Assembly (NCBI GenBank): GCA_024449915.1
Contig: JAMZAV010000364.1
Span: 336,224-400,223, forward strand
Direction of reading: 5' to 3'
Source: Sweltsa coloradensis
Lineage: Eukaryota > Arthropoda > Insecta > Plecoptera > Chloroperlidae
DNA: 64,000 nucleotides
Below, one piece after another: positions 46,183 to 55,905 of the stretch. Both the position numbers and the translations under genes were made by a program. The notes beneath the pieces were generated by a model, which was given only the letters and a program-made list of their open reading frames with translations, was not told where the DNA came from and did no database searches. The stretch's first letter is position 1; every line of letters starts with the position of its first letter.

Positions 46183-46243
46183 TTAGCAAAAGTATAAAGA
46201 CAAATGTGACAATTCATAGTCATAATACCAGGAGTAGGGATAA

Positions 46244-47388
46244 TTGGATGAGCGTAGCGAGCGAAGCGAAGATTCCATTCTACTACACTGGAGAAAAAAA
46301 TCCGGAATGTTTTTTTTTTTTTTTTTTTTTTTTTTTTTGTGTGTTTGTGATGAACACGATTTCGGCTAAACCGATACTCCGATTGCGATGAAATTTTATG
46401 GAGACCTTCGAAATCTCTGAACTTAGAACTGCACCGTAGGAAAAATCGATCAAAAAATTATTTCTCTTGAAAATCGTAATTTTACGATTTTTTTCGTTTT
46501 TCTTTTTTGTTTTTGTTTGTAATTTTGTGTGTTTGTTAGCACGATTCCGGCTAAACCAATACTCCAATTGCGATGAAATTCTCTGGAGACCTTTGAAATC
46601 TTTGAACTTAGAACTGCCATCATTTTGAGCGATATCGAAAAATTATTTCTTATGAAAATCGCAATTTTACGATTTTTTTTCGTTTTTCTTGTTTTTTCCG
46701 TTTGTATTTTTTTGTGTTTGTTAACACGATTCCGGCTAAACCGATACTCCAATTGCGATGATATTTTCTGGAGACCTTCGAAATCTTTGAACTTAGACCT
46801 GCCACGTTTTTGGGTACAATCGTAGAAATATTTCTCATGAATATCGTACTTTTACGATTTTTTTCCATTTTTTGTGCGATATTTTCGTGACATTTGGGCT
46901 GATTTTGACCAAACGGGTGGGGCTACAACGTTCATATTATACATGGACATTAGAGTTATGGTGATGAAGTACCTTTTGAAAGAAAAAGTTAACAAAGTTA
47001 GCCAGAATCCATAGAAATAAGCCTAAAGCTTTTAATATGTTTTTTGATTTTTTGTGCAATATTTTAGTGCCATTTGGGCCAATTCTGACCAAACGGGTGG
47101 GGCTACAACGTTCATATTATACATGGACATTAAGGTTATGGTGATGTAGTACCTTTTGAAAGAAAAAGTTGAAAAAGTTAGCCAGAATCCATAGAAATAA
47201 AGCTTTTAATATAAGTTTTTTACGGTTTCTAATACCAATTGACAGGTAACAATAGAAACTTGACAACAATCACCTACAATGTGTAGGCAGCAAAACAAAG
47301 CATTTGCAAAAGTAAAGATATCCAACGAAAACTAAAATTTTTAAAAAAGCTCATTCATCAACGCGGCGGGACTTTAGCGTTTTCCTAG
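46244..47388 (+). mobile_element. Composite Helitron-like element: H2 5' part, H1 3' part
   Basis: Starts TTGGATGAGCGTAGCGAGC (H2) after A. The H2 5' module (ACGATTCCGGCTAAACC) occurs three times at about 46350, 46540 and 46727. From about 46800 it becomes H1 (TTTTTGGGTACAATCG, two CAAACGGGTGGGGCTACAAC blocks) and ends GCGTTTTCCTAG before T at 47388. Confidence 0.85.
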
Positions 47389-47401
47389 TATTTTACCAAC
47401 G

Positions 47402-47592
47402 CACTGTCCATACCACTGATTGCTATATTCCTTATTAAAAATATTGATCTTTGGTTGGTTATCGCTCACTCGTCGATTGCGTCAGGGCCTACAGGGTTGG
47501 CTTGGTTGCTTTGATTTACTGTCCCCCACTGAAAATCAGTTACATAACTGAGTGGGTAGACTCTAAATACAATTTATTTATTATTTATTTAT
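47402..47592 (+). repeat. tRNA-derived SINE, 5'-truncated copy
   Basis: Matches the 3' half of the full-length SINE from GCACTGTCCATACCACTGAT to the AATTTATTTATTATTTATTT tail. Confidence 0.75.
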
Positions 47593-48576
47593 TACCTTTT
47601 GAAAGAAAAAGTTGAAAAAGTTTGCCAGAATTCATAGGAAATAAAGGTTTTAATAAATGAGTTTTTTGAGGTGTATAATAATTAACAAGTAACTATAGAA
47701 ACTTGACAACAATCACCTACAAATTACAATGTGTTCAAAAAGCAAATCTTCGGGCCTCCAGATATTTTACATTCTATTCTTTTACATTCTATTACCATAG
47801 CAATTGGATGAGCGAAGCAAAGACTTTAATTTCACTGACCCCTCAAAAAATTTAGCTCCAATGTTTTTTTCTTTTTTTTTCTGTCTGTTTGTTCGCGCTC
47901 TACTGGGCAAACGGCATATTATGCGATCTTGATGAAAATTGGAGGGGACCTTCGAAATCTCTGAACTTAGACTTGCCACGTTTTTGGGTACAACCGAAGA
48001 AATATTTCTCATTTAGGCCTATATCATACTTTTACGTTTTTTTTCGATTTTAAGTGCGATATTTTCGTGACATTTGGGCCGATTCTGACCAAACGGGTGG
48101 GGCTACAACGTTCGTATTTTACATGGACATTAAGGTTATGATGATGTATTGCTTTCTGAAAGAAAAAGTCAAAAAGTTAGCCAGAATCCATAGAATAAAG
48201 GTTTTAATATGAGTTTTTTGAGGTTTATAATAACAATTAACAAGTAACAATAGAAACTTGACAACAATCACCTACAATGCATTCAAAAAGCACATGAAAA
48301 GGAAAAGTGGTCCTACGCAAACTAAAAACTTACAAAAAAGCTCATCCATCAATGCGGCGGTACTTAAGCGTTTTCCTAGTTAATACTACTTAATAACAAA
48401 ATATCCTAACTTAACAAAAATGATTTTGCAATGGGACTTGCAAAAATCATAGAGATCCCACGCATACTCACATTATGACCTAACGATTGACGCGTCCTTA
48501 ATCCACGTATACTAAAAACTTACAAAAAAGCTCATCCATCAACACGACTAGAAAAAGCATTCGCCAAGCGGCCTAG
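47593..48576 (+). mobile_element. H1 Helitron-like cluster: fragment, full copy e, tail fragment
   Basis: 47593-47745 is an internal H1 piece (CTTTTGAAAGAAAAAGTTGA). 47804-48379 is a full element starting TTGGATGAGCGAAGC after A and ending GCGTTTTCCTAG before T. 48410-48576 is only an H1 3' end (AAAGCTCATCCATCAACACG) with the long tail ending GCGGCCTAG. Confidence 0.75.
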
Positions 48577-48699
48577 TTTATCAATAGTATTGAAGAAAAC
48601 AATTTTATCTTTGTTTTGTTACCAAAGTTTGTAGGTAGGCCCAGGTTTAGACCTATTATCACAGTATAATAATATTAATATACAGTAGCAAAACTTCAA

Positions 48700-49460
48700 T
48701 GCACTGCCTGCAAGGTGATTTGCTGTCGTGGCCGGCTGCGCGTACCGCCGCGACACTAGCGCTCATAGCGAAAGTGGGAGTCAACTAAAAACCACCGCCC
48801 GCCGTCTAATAGTGTTAATTTTATCATTGTGTGGTTGTAGTTGAAAAGTAGTCCGCTAGTGTCGCGGCAATCGGCTGTGCAAACCGCCGCGACTTGAGCG
48901 CACCATGCAAGACTGAGAGTCAACTAATAATCCAAAAAGTAAACAAACACTTGGAAACCATGGAAATCACAGCTAAAAGTCACTGCCACCTCACCTCAAC
49001 TCATCTAGTCATCGTTAAGCTGCATTCACTACCTGGACGTCGGCGAGCGCTCGCTGCCGGAAATGGCTGTTTCGACCAATCACGATAGAGCAGCGCTATG
49101 AAGCGCCGAGGAGCGCTGAACTTGGTTCATTTCAACTTCTGGGCCAGCGCTCCCGAGCGCTCAACCGGTGTAAATAGATACCAAGCATGTTTGAATTATT
49201 TATTAATATATTTGCGTCTCAAAAATCGAATACATAATTTACCATACAGTTTAAAGCTGAAAATAATGTATAAATTGTTGCAACTCTCATCCATATTATG
49301 ACTATTTCTGGAGAGGTTGTAAATAGTTTAAGGAGCGCCCGCTTCGGCGCTCGTCGACGTGTAGGTAGTGAATGTAGCTTTAGTTGACTCACTTTCTCTA
49401 GGGGCGCGCGTGGCGGTCTGACAGCGTGTTTTGCTCTAGTGATTTCGCTATGGTACTGTA
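48700..49460. repeat. GC-rich repeated region around a MITE
   Basis: ACCGCCGCGAC recurs at about 48745 and 48885, and a similar inverse lies near 49410-49425. GAGTCAACTAA follows each. Function unknown; it may be the ends of an older element opened by the MITE at 49018. Confidence 0.4.
49018..49379. mobile_element. PIF/Harbinger-like MITE
   Basis: AGCTGCATTCACTACCTGGA (49018) is inverse to the end ACGTGTAGGTAGTGAATGTAGCT (49357-49379, positions given as the match exceeds the partner). Both sides carry TTA (49015-49017, 49380-49382). AGCGCTC/GAGCGC words fill the subterminal parts. 362 bp, non-coding. Confidence 0.7.
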
Positions 49461-49744
49461 TATTATTGTTATACTGTGCTATTATGAAGATAAGCTTGAT
49501 ATAGGCTACTGGTACGTATGTAGACTTTGATCTTTAACCGGGCTGTTCCATAGAGTTATACTGGGTGTACACAGGTCTAGTACCTACTTTTTTTAATGTA
49601 AGATAGTATTCTGTAGGCTATTGTCAAAAGCTATTAGGCCTACAAAGTAACATTTTTAACCTTTTAACTTTTAAGTGCTAAGTATGTTTTGGAGTGTGCT
49701 GAGTTATTTTCAACAAAAAGCACCTTTTGGAAAAAAATCAGAAA

Positions 49745-50640
49745 GGGGTGAGATAGTTCCCAAAATTATGTGATAGGGTTGGGATTCGATTATAAATTCG
49801 TAATCGATGTCAAACCAATAGACCTAATTTTGACATCACATTGAAAAAAATTGACAGCAAAATTATTTTCGACATCAAAATAAAAATTTAAAAACTGGAT
49901 TTCCCCCCCCCTTTTTTAATTGAAAAAATAGGTAATGTTATAATGCAAAAACATAAATAGTACCCTATATGTTTTTTACATCCTAGTTCCAAAATCAATT
50001 TTCGTTATTTTTTTTTAAAGATGCCAAATCGATGTGAATTGAAAGCCAATTTTGCTTCGTCATCGATGTCGAATCGAACAATCGATGTCAAGTCCCAACC
50101 CTATTATGTGACATGTTTGAAAAACCATAATTTTATCAATTATGATATTATACCACTTCCTCAAAACAACCCCCGCCTCCCCCCCCCCACCAAAATAAAA
50201 CCCAGATATATAAAGTGGTATAGGCCTAGTTCCCCAAATCATGTAAAATATTTGGAAAGCCATTATTTTCTCTACCACGGTTGTAAAACGACCCCAAAAT
50301 AACCCCCTCCTCAAAATAACCCCCCCCCAAAAAAAAAAACACAGATAGGGGTCTGATAGTTCCCAAAATTATGTTACATGTTTGAAAAAAAATTCTCATA
50401 CAATTTTAGACCAACCCAAAAACAACCCCTCTCCCCCCAAAAAAACAACACATAGGGCCTAACAGTAATTAAAGAGGTAGGTAGGCCTAGGCCTATAGTA
50501 GTTCCCAGAATCATGTAATATATTTGTAAAACCTTTATTTTCTCTCCCATGATTCATGATTGTGAAACAACCCCAAAACAACCCGATAGTTCCCAAAATT
50601 ATGACAACATATTATTTGAAAACCCCCAAAAAATACTCTT
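49745..50640. repeat. Diverged tandem repeat array (about 110-150 bp units) with hAT insert
   Basis: TAGTTCCCAAAATTATG-like starts recur at about 49754, 50225, 50350, 50500 and 50591. Each is followed by CATGTTTGAAAA and C-rich AACCCCC stretches. The hAT element at 49774-50103 lies in the first unit. Confidence 0.6.
49774..50103. mobile_element. Short non-autonomous hAT element, family G
   Basis: TAGGGTTGGGATTCGAT and its near inverse (AAGTCCCAACCCTA) are flanked by the exact duplication TTATGTGA at 49766-49773 and 50104-50111. ATCGATGTC words are repeated near both ends. 330 bp. Confidence 0.9.
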
Positions 50641-50656
50641 TTAGGGTATATGTAAT

Positions 50657-50699
<43 letters not shown>

Positions 50700-51234
50700 A
50701 TTTTTTAAATTTTTTTTTAGGGCGTAGTCCTATTGCTGTAGGCTTTTGACATGGTTGGGTGTATAATAATGTGCTATGCCCGAGTAATCTAGGGCCGCTG
50801 ATTTTTCAAATTCAAACGAGTCATGTGTTTGGTTGCTCTGCCCTCTTCTATTTTAATAGCCTTGATGAGCTGTAAAGCAGAATCCTTTAGCGTGTAGATC
50901 AATTCCAAATATGTAGGACTACATTGTTTTGGGGCTAACAAAATGTAAATCGACTCCTGTCCCGATTCCTGGAATCCTGGTACCAGAAACCCTTATTAAC
51001 TGAAACTACTGAAAGTCACAAAGCATTTAGAAAGAATTTAAAAAAATGTATAGGCCTAAACGGGTTATAAGGGTCCCAAGGACTGAGTTAAGCAGGACTA
51101 ATGTAGTGATTTACAATGAGCTGTAAACACTGAAAATGCTTAGTAAAACAGACTACATCAGGAATGTTTGTTTGGAACAACTATAGAGCCTAGCTCTGTT
51201 AGAATTGTTTGTTACTCTCTGCCTTTTCTTTCAG

Positions 51235-51338
51235 GAGTTCAAGGAACTTTCGAGTTGTCAAGGGGAGTAAAAGACCCTTCACTGTCATTGCTTGTCGTCG
51301 TTGGCGTCACCAGTTAACGTGGAGGATTTTATGGACCA
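51235..51338 (+). CDS. Exon-like unit 1 of an unknown gene
   Basis: Bounded by CTTTTCTTTCAG and GTAAGT, both strong. The best frame gives SSRNFRVVKGSKRPFTVIAC then RRWRHQLTWRILWT, very basic. It shares the first 35 bases and about 85 bp of upstream intron with unit 2 (52436). It does not keep phase with unit 2 if spliced directly. I do not recognise the product; it could be a non-coding RNA exon. Confidence 0.35.
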
Positions 51339-51357
51339 GTAAGTCATTGGTCTAGTC

Positions 51358-51925
51358 CAGTGGTTCTCAAACTTTTTGTTCCCACTTAATAGGCCTTACC
51401 TTCAAATAATTTTGCAGCACAATTATATTGGCCTACAAAGAAATGAATTTTAATATTTAAATGCACTTTTGACAAGAGGAATGATGATTGCTGTTGTTAT
51501 ACTGAAAAAAGTTATAATCAAGCTTTGCTCTCGTTTTAATTTAATATTTTAACAATCAAAATTCCCAACTGGCTTGTCTTTTACTGATGAATGTTCTTGT
51601 TCAGTCATGAAATAGCATTGCAGTTTATAAGGTTTCTTGGAATTATTGCTTAGTGTTTTGCGGCTTTGCCACAAAATATCACTTAGTGGCAAGTGTCCGT
51701 CGTTTGTTACCTCCAGTAAACCTGAACTCAATGTAGGAAGAATTATTTTATTTGCAATGGGAAGTAGTAGTAGGCCTACATTGTTTACGTCCTTATTTCT
51801 CTCCCACCTTCTACCACTTAAATTTTACTTTGAATTTCCGAAAATCATAACGTCAATGCGACCCACTTCCAACCCATTTGCGACCCCCCTATAGGTGGTT
51901 GCGACACACTGGTTGAGAACCAGTG
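51358..51925. mobile_element. hAT (Charlie-like) element
   Basis: CAGTGGTTCTCAAACTTTTT at the left is inverse in style to TGGTTGAGAACCAGTG at the right, a well-known hAT end type. Flanks GTCTAGTC and GTGTAGCC agree at six of eight bases, so it is older than the other hATs here. It sits 19 bp after the donor of exon-like unit 1. Confidence 0.75.
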
Positions 51926-52435
51926 GTGTAGCCTCCTGTATACCATGCCACTTTTGTTGTTCCCTTCATCATCATTATCTGTTGCCCAATGCTGCATTGG
52001 GTCGGCATTGAAGATCCCGTAGGCATCTCCATCTTCCGCTCTTCTGCCACCACTTTCCAATCTCCTCCTCGCTATCCTGTCATCATTGTCAAGGTCTGCC
52101 CCTTGGTCTTCTACATGAAATTTCCAATTTCATCATTCTTCCTGGTAGGCTAATCTCGCTCTTGTCATTCTTTTGACATGTCCAAACAACTTAAATCTTC
52201 TCTCTCCAGGTCACTCCATTAAATTTCTTAAGCCTAACTTGATCTCAAATATCCTCATTACGTATTCGGTCCCTCTTGGTCTTAACATACTTCTCAAAAA
52301 CTTAATAAACACTTCAATAGCTTTAAAAACAGGCTATGTTGCAAACATCAGGAAGGTTTGTTTGGAATACTATAGATAGAGCCTCTATGTTTGAATTGTT
52401 AGTTACTCTGTGTTTTTTACTTCAGGAGTTCGAGG

Positions 52436-52525
52436 AACTCTCAGTCGTCAAGAAGCCAACAAGAACATTCAATGGTGTTGCACGTCGCCACCAGCTTTAC
52501 CGGTTTAGAAGAATTGTGTGCATCG
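52436..52525 (+). CDS. Exon-like unit 2 of an unknown gene
   Basis: Bounded by TTTTTTACTTCAG and GTAAGT. One frame gives EFEELSVVKKPTRTFNGVAR then RHQLYRFRRIVCI, which aligns with unit 1 (VVK, RxF, RHQL, RI). Unit length is 90 bases against 104 in unit 1, so the frames shift. The upstream 85 bp (from about 52345) copies the intron before unit 1, showing a segmental duplication. Confidence 0.35.
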
Positions 52526-52802
52526 GTAAGTTATTAGTCTATACCGTGCCACCATTATTGTCTCCTTCTGTTGCAAAAGATCAACGTACATTTTAACAAT
52601 TAACATCAAATGTAACATTTTGAATGACAAAAATACTAGTTGTAAAAATTATACCTAGAGGCTACCTCTACATATATTTTTGTAATTTTCTAAATTTATG
52701 ATAATTATAGCCTAACTGAATACTGGTGGTGTCAGTTTAGAATGCCAAGGGATGCGAAAAGAGAAGAGCATGTGTGTGTCCCAACTTTTATTTAGTTAAA
52801 AC

Positions 52803-53788
52803 TAGGGTTGCCGTTTGATAATTGATATATCGATCGATTGATCGGTAATGATTATTTCCCGAAACGATCGATAATCAATTCAATCTTCCTGAATCGATTA
52901 TCGATCGAATAGCTCGCCCAAAATTTTGTAATTTACCGCCCGCTCTGCAGAACTTCATAAAATAGTACCTACCAGTCAAGACATTAATTGCTTTATTCCG
53001 TGAAAAATTCGGCCACTGCGAGATCTACAACACGCGTAAGGCTTGAAGTACGAAACGTCTGCACTGCTGCAGTATAGGCAACCAGCATGATGGGCGTGTG
53101 TTACAGGCGGCTCAGGCGGCTGCACTCCCGCGCCGATTGCTCAACCTTGGCGCGTCACATCCGATATTGTAGTAAATCGCTCAAGGTCAACAAGTATTTT
53201 ATCGAGATGCATTCCTCCCCACTCCACACCAACTCGGTATCGCTTTACTTCATTCCGTAGTGCTATGATAATATTATCTTATCAGTTCTCTCACACCAAT
53301 ATTACGTCGTCTTCCAAACTTAAGTCCAACATTATTCATCTCGTTGCGTAATAAATATCGGAGCATTGAATAGTTAAACTGATAATATCTTGTAAATGAA
53401 TTAACGACAATCACAACAAAAGCTGAAATTAAACTTCACAGAACCATGATTTCCAAGAAGATTGACCTTCACAAAGACAACACTCAAGCCGGGTAGCGTC
53501 TGTCTATAGCGCGCTTTTGTAGGGCCGGCCAGACGCGTGGGGGTGCGGGGGGAGCTCGTGAAAGATGTTGCTAGCGTGGAAGAACCCTTTTTTGAGCAAA
53601 TAGAAGGAACAAAAGGATACACTCGCAAAAGGTCCACGGTCCGCGTCGGTATGCAAGCAAGTTTAGACCTAATTTTGATTTGATTATCGATTATCGATCG
53701 ATATTTTTTAAAATCGATTATCACGACCGATAATCGATTTAACTGGTCCGATTATCGATACTGAAATTCACATCGAACGGCAACCCTA
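52803..53788. mobile_element. Non-autonomous hAT element, family I
   Basis: TAGGGTTGCCGTTTGAT and ATCGAACGGCAACCCTA are flanked by the exact duplication GTTAAAAC (52795-52802, 53789-53796). Both subterminal zones are ATCGAT/ATTATCGATCG arrays. The 107-residue minus-strand frame inside shows no transposase motif. Confidence 0.9.
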
Positions 53789-53879
53789 GTTAAAACGACT
53801 TTTCGTTGTACCTACAATGACTTTGTGTCTTGTTTAGGCCTACTTTAACATTACGAACATAGAAATTCGGGCTGGACCA

Positions 53880-53985
53880 CTGACATTTTTCGGTATAACC
53901 CTACCTGGAATGTGGGTGACTCGGGTTCGAACCCCGATCAGGATGGATGTTTTAACTTCTGAATTGTATTAAATAATAATGATCA
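53880..53985 (+). repeat. tRNA-like SINE remnant
   Basis: A B box GGTTCGAACCC near 53925 follows GTGGGTGACTC. TTTTAACTTCTGA downstream is also found behind the head of the SINE at 21596. Decayed. Confidence 0.5.
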
Positions 53986-54041
53986 ATTATTTTTATTTTA
54001 ACATTGTGCATCCTTACTAGTCACTGTGTTGCACATTTCAG

Positions 54042-54174
54042 GAATGGGAGGAACCTGTACGATCGTCAAGGAGGCTCCTTGAGAACCTTCCACATCGTAT
54101 GTCGCAACTCACTTGTGGTACTCCAACTTATATTCAGCCGCTCACGCTCGTGTCGCACACTAATTGAAATGTTT
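54042..54174 (+). CDS. Exon-like unit 3 of an unknown gene
   Basis: Bounded by GCACATTTCAG and GTAAGT. The frame NGRNLYDRQGGSLRTFHIVC then RNSLVVLQLIFSRSRSCRTL is open throughout and ends in phase with the next exon. Its first 45 bases resemble units 1 and 2 (RN-x-x-x-x-x-x-GS-x-R-x-F-x-x-x-C-R). Family not recognised. Confidence 0.4.
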
Positions 54175-54334
54175 GTAAGTCAGTTCTTGGAACAGTTGAT
54201 TTATTCCTAATCCCTTTATCCTCCCTTTTAAGAGGTTTATCCTGCATGTTTGGTATGGTGCTCGACTACTTGCTTAACTATTTCATTTTTTAGCGTAATT
54301 TTATAAAGTCTGTCAACTTTTTTGTTTCTTGCAG

Positions 54335-54394
54335 TCCCTAAAGTTATCTGACACGGGTATTGCAGTGAGTGAAGTGATGATATCGTTAAGCTAG
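54335..54394 (+). CDS. Possible terminal exon after unit 3
   Basis: After TTTTTGTTTCTTGCAG the frame reads SLKLSDTGIAVSEVMISLS then TAG. Phase agrees with unit 3. AATAAA follows at 54774. Short and unsupported by homology. Confidence 0.3.
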   Translation, partial: SLKLSDTGIAVSEVMISLS

Positions 54395-55079
54395 TGATGA
54401 AGAAGCACCAGCATGTTCCCAGCATGTTTAGTAGCTCACGCCACAGTTTACCTTACAGTCAAACTATTTTTACGTCAAATTTTTAGTGGTCCGGTTCACA
54501 TTCCATAATAACCTACAATGCTAATTATAATTCCCTATTAACTTAGTATTACGTCCACCGGTTTTACGTTGATCAACTTACGATGCCATAATTTTGTGGT
54601 CCCACTGTTTTTATCCGTGATATCTTCAGCCAATCAACAACACTTCATCCAGCCAGCCTTTTGCTTTTCTGTACATGAAGTAGGCCTGTTTATCACTTTA
54701 TCTTGCTCGTTACCTGTATAGCCTAGGCCTATTGCGTTTATCCAAGTAAAATAGGCCTAGGCCTAGTGAAAATAAAATAATGTAAATGTTAAGTATGCGG
54801 CCCAATTTAAAAACTAAAATCGATAATAGTTTGATTGAGAAAGAGAAATTGCTAACCCTTCTAAACAGGCATTGGAACCCCTTTAGCTTTAGCTTTAGCT
54901 TTAGCAAGTTCAATGTTTTCCGATGCTTGCCAGCTCGAGGCTACTCTAGAGTAAACTGTGGAGTGAACCCTAGTGTCCCCTGGTAATGGGTGTGGTTATG
55001 TTTGTATTGTCCATGATACTTATTATCAGCGCTGCTCTTATTAAATTCCCTTGTCCCGAATAAAACAACATGTAAATAA

Positions 55080-55890
55080 AAAGGATCGAGAATGGGACAA
55101 ACAATCGAAATTTAAACGTTAACCTAGTGAATGCAAAAAAACCTTAAAACGTTGACCTACAGAATGAATAGTATATATATAGGGCCTAACTAGTAGATGG
55201 AAGCAGGATCAATCTCAGACCAAGAAAAATTGGACTAACTAAGCCATGATTAACAGCTACAAAATATATAGGCCTACACTCCCTAGACAGAGACAAATCT
55301 CTTCGGGCATCATAGTTCTGACATTGAAATTAAAAATTTTACACAAAATGGACGAAGAAGACAAGATAGAGTTGGTACAATTAGAACTGTAGGTATTCAT
55401 TAATTCAATTTCATATTCTTGTTGAAACTGCCAGACATCGGTGTTCTGTTTCAACTTTGACTGTTATTAGAGCAAGAAACTTAGGGTCTACAATAGATTT
55501 GAAATAGATTCACAATTTTTTTGGGGGAGGGGTGAATTTGAAATAGGCTACACATTTTAATTTCTATATATCTATTATCTACTTATGTTTTTCACTTAAA
55601 TATTTGCAAATTGTTCATTTATTAGTCGTAAATTAAAGAATGATGCGTCAAAATGTACATTATTGTCATTATTACTTATTAGGCCTACCTTCTTCTATAG
55701 CACCTAAAAAAGAAGGAATTTTTTCGGAACTCAAGTCCTTTTTCACAGAGCACATCACAATTTCTTGATCGCTTCATTTGCAAATCTAGTATCTGTGAAA
55801 GTTCAAGCATTTTTAAGAATCCAAATGCAAAACAATTTTTTTTTAGTTTTTGAGTTATTCATGTAAATTATTTCTAATTATCTCCGGCCT
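55080..55890. other. Unassigned
   Basis: AT-rich, without repeats or frames I can name. TTTTTTTGGGGGAGGGG near 55518 is low-complexity. Confidence 0.3.
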
Positions 55891-55905
55891 TATGCATACC
55901 TACCA

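Larger units (their letters stand above)
43930..46243 (+). pseudogene. Second LINE: RT domain split by two Helitron-like elements
   Basis: Plus strand pieces 43930-44377, 45135-45397 and 46183-46243. Piece 1 has PQGSVLG (shifted frame) followed directly by MPMAVREGKLIMYADDATLL, so the segment between GVPQGS and the IND motif is deleted. It ends DDDLSWNVHVEQLSKQL. Piece 2 gives TKKFKHYGNIDLVKSVYYAL and MSYAALVWGNSSRA. Piece 3 gives VTIHSHNTRSRDN. These are the ordered RT and C-terminal motifs of CR1-like elements. Another Helitron-like element begins at the last codon. Confidence 0.85.
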
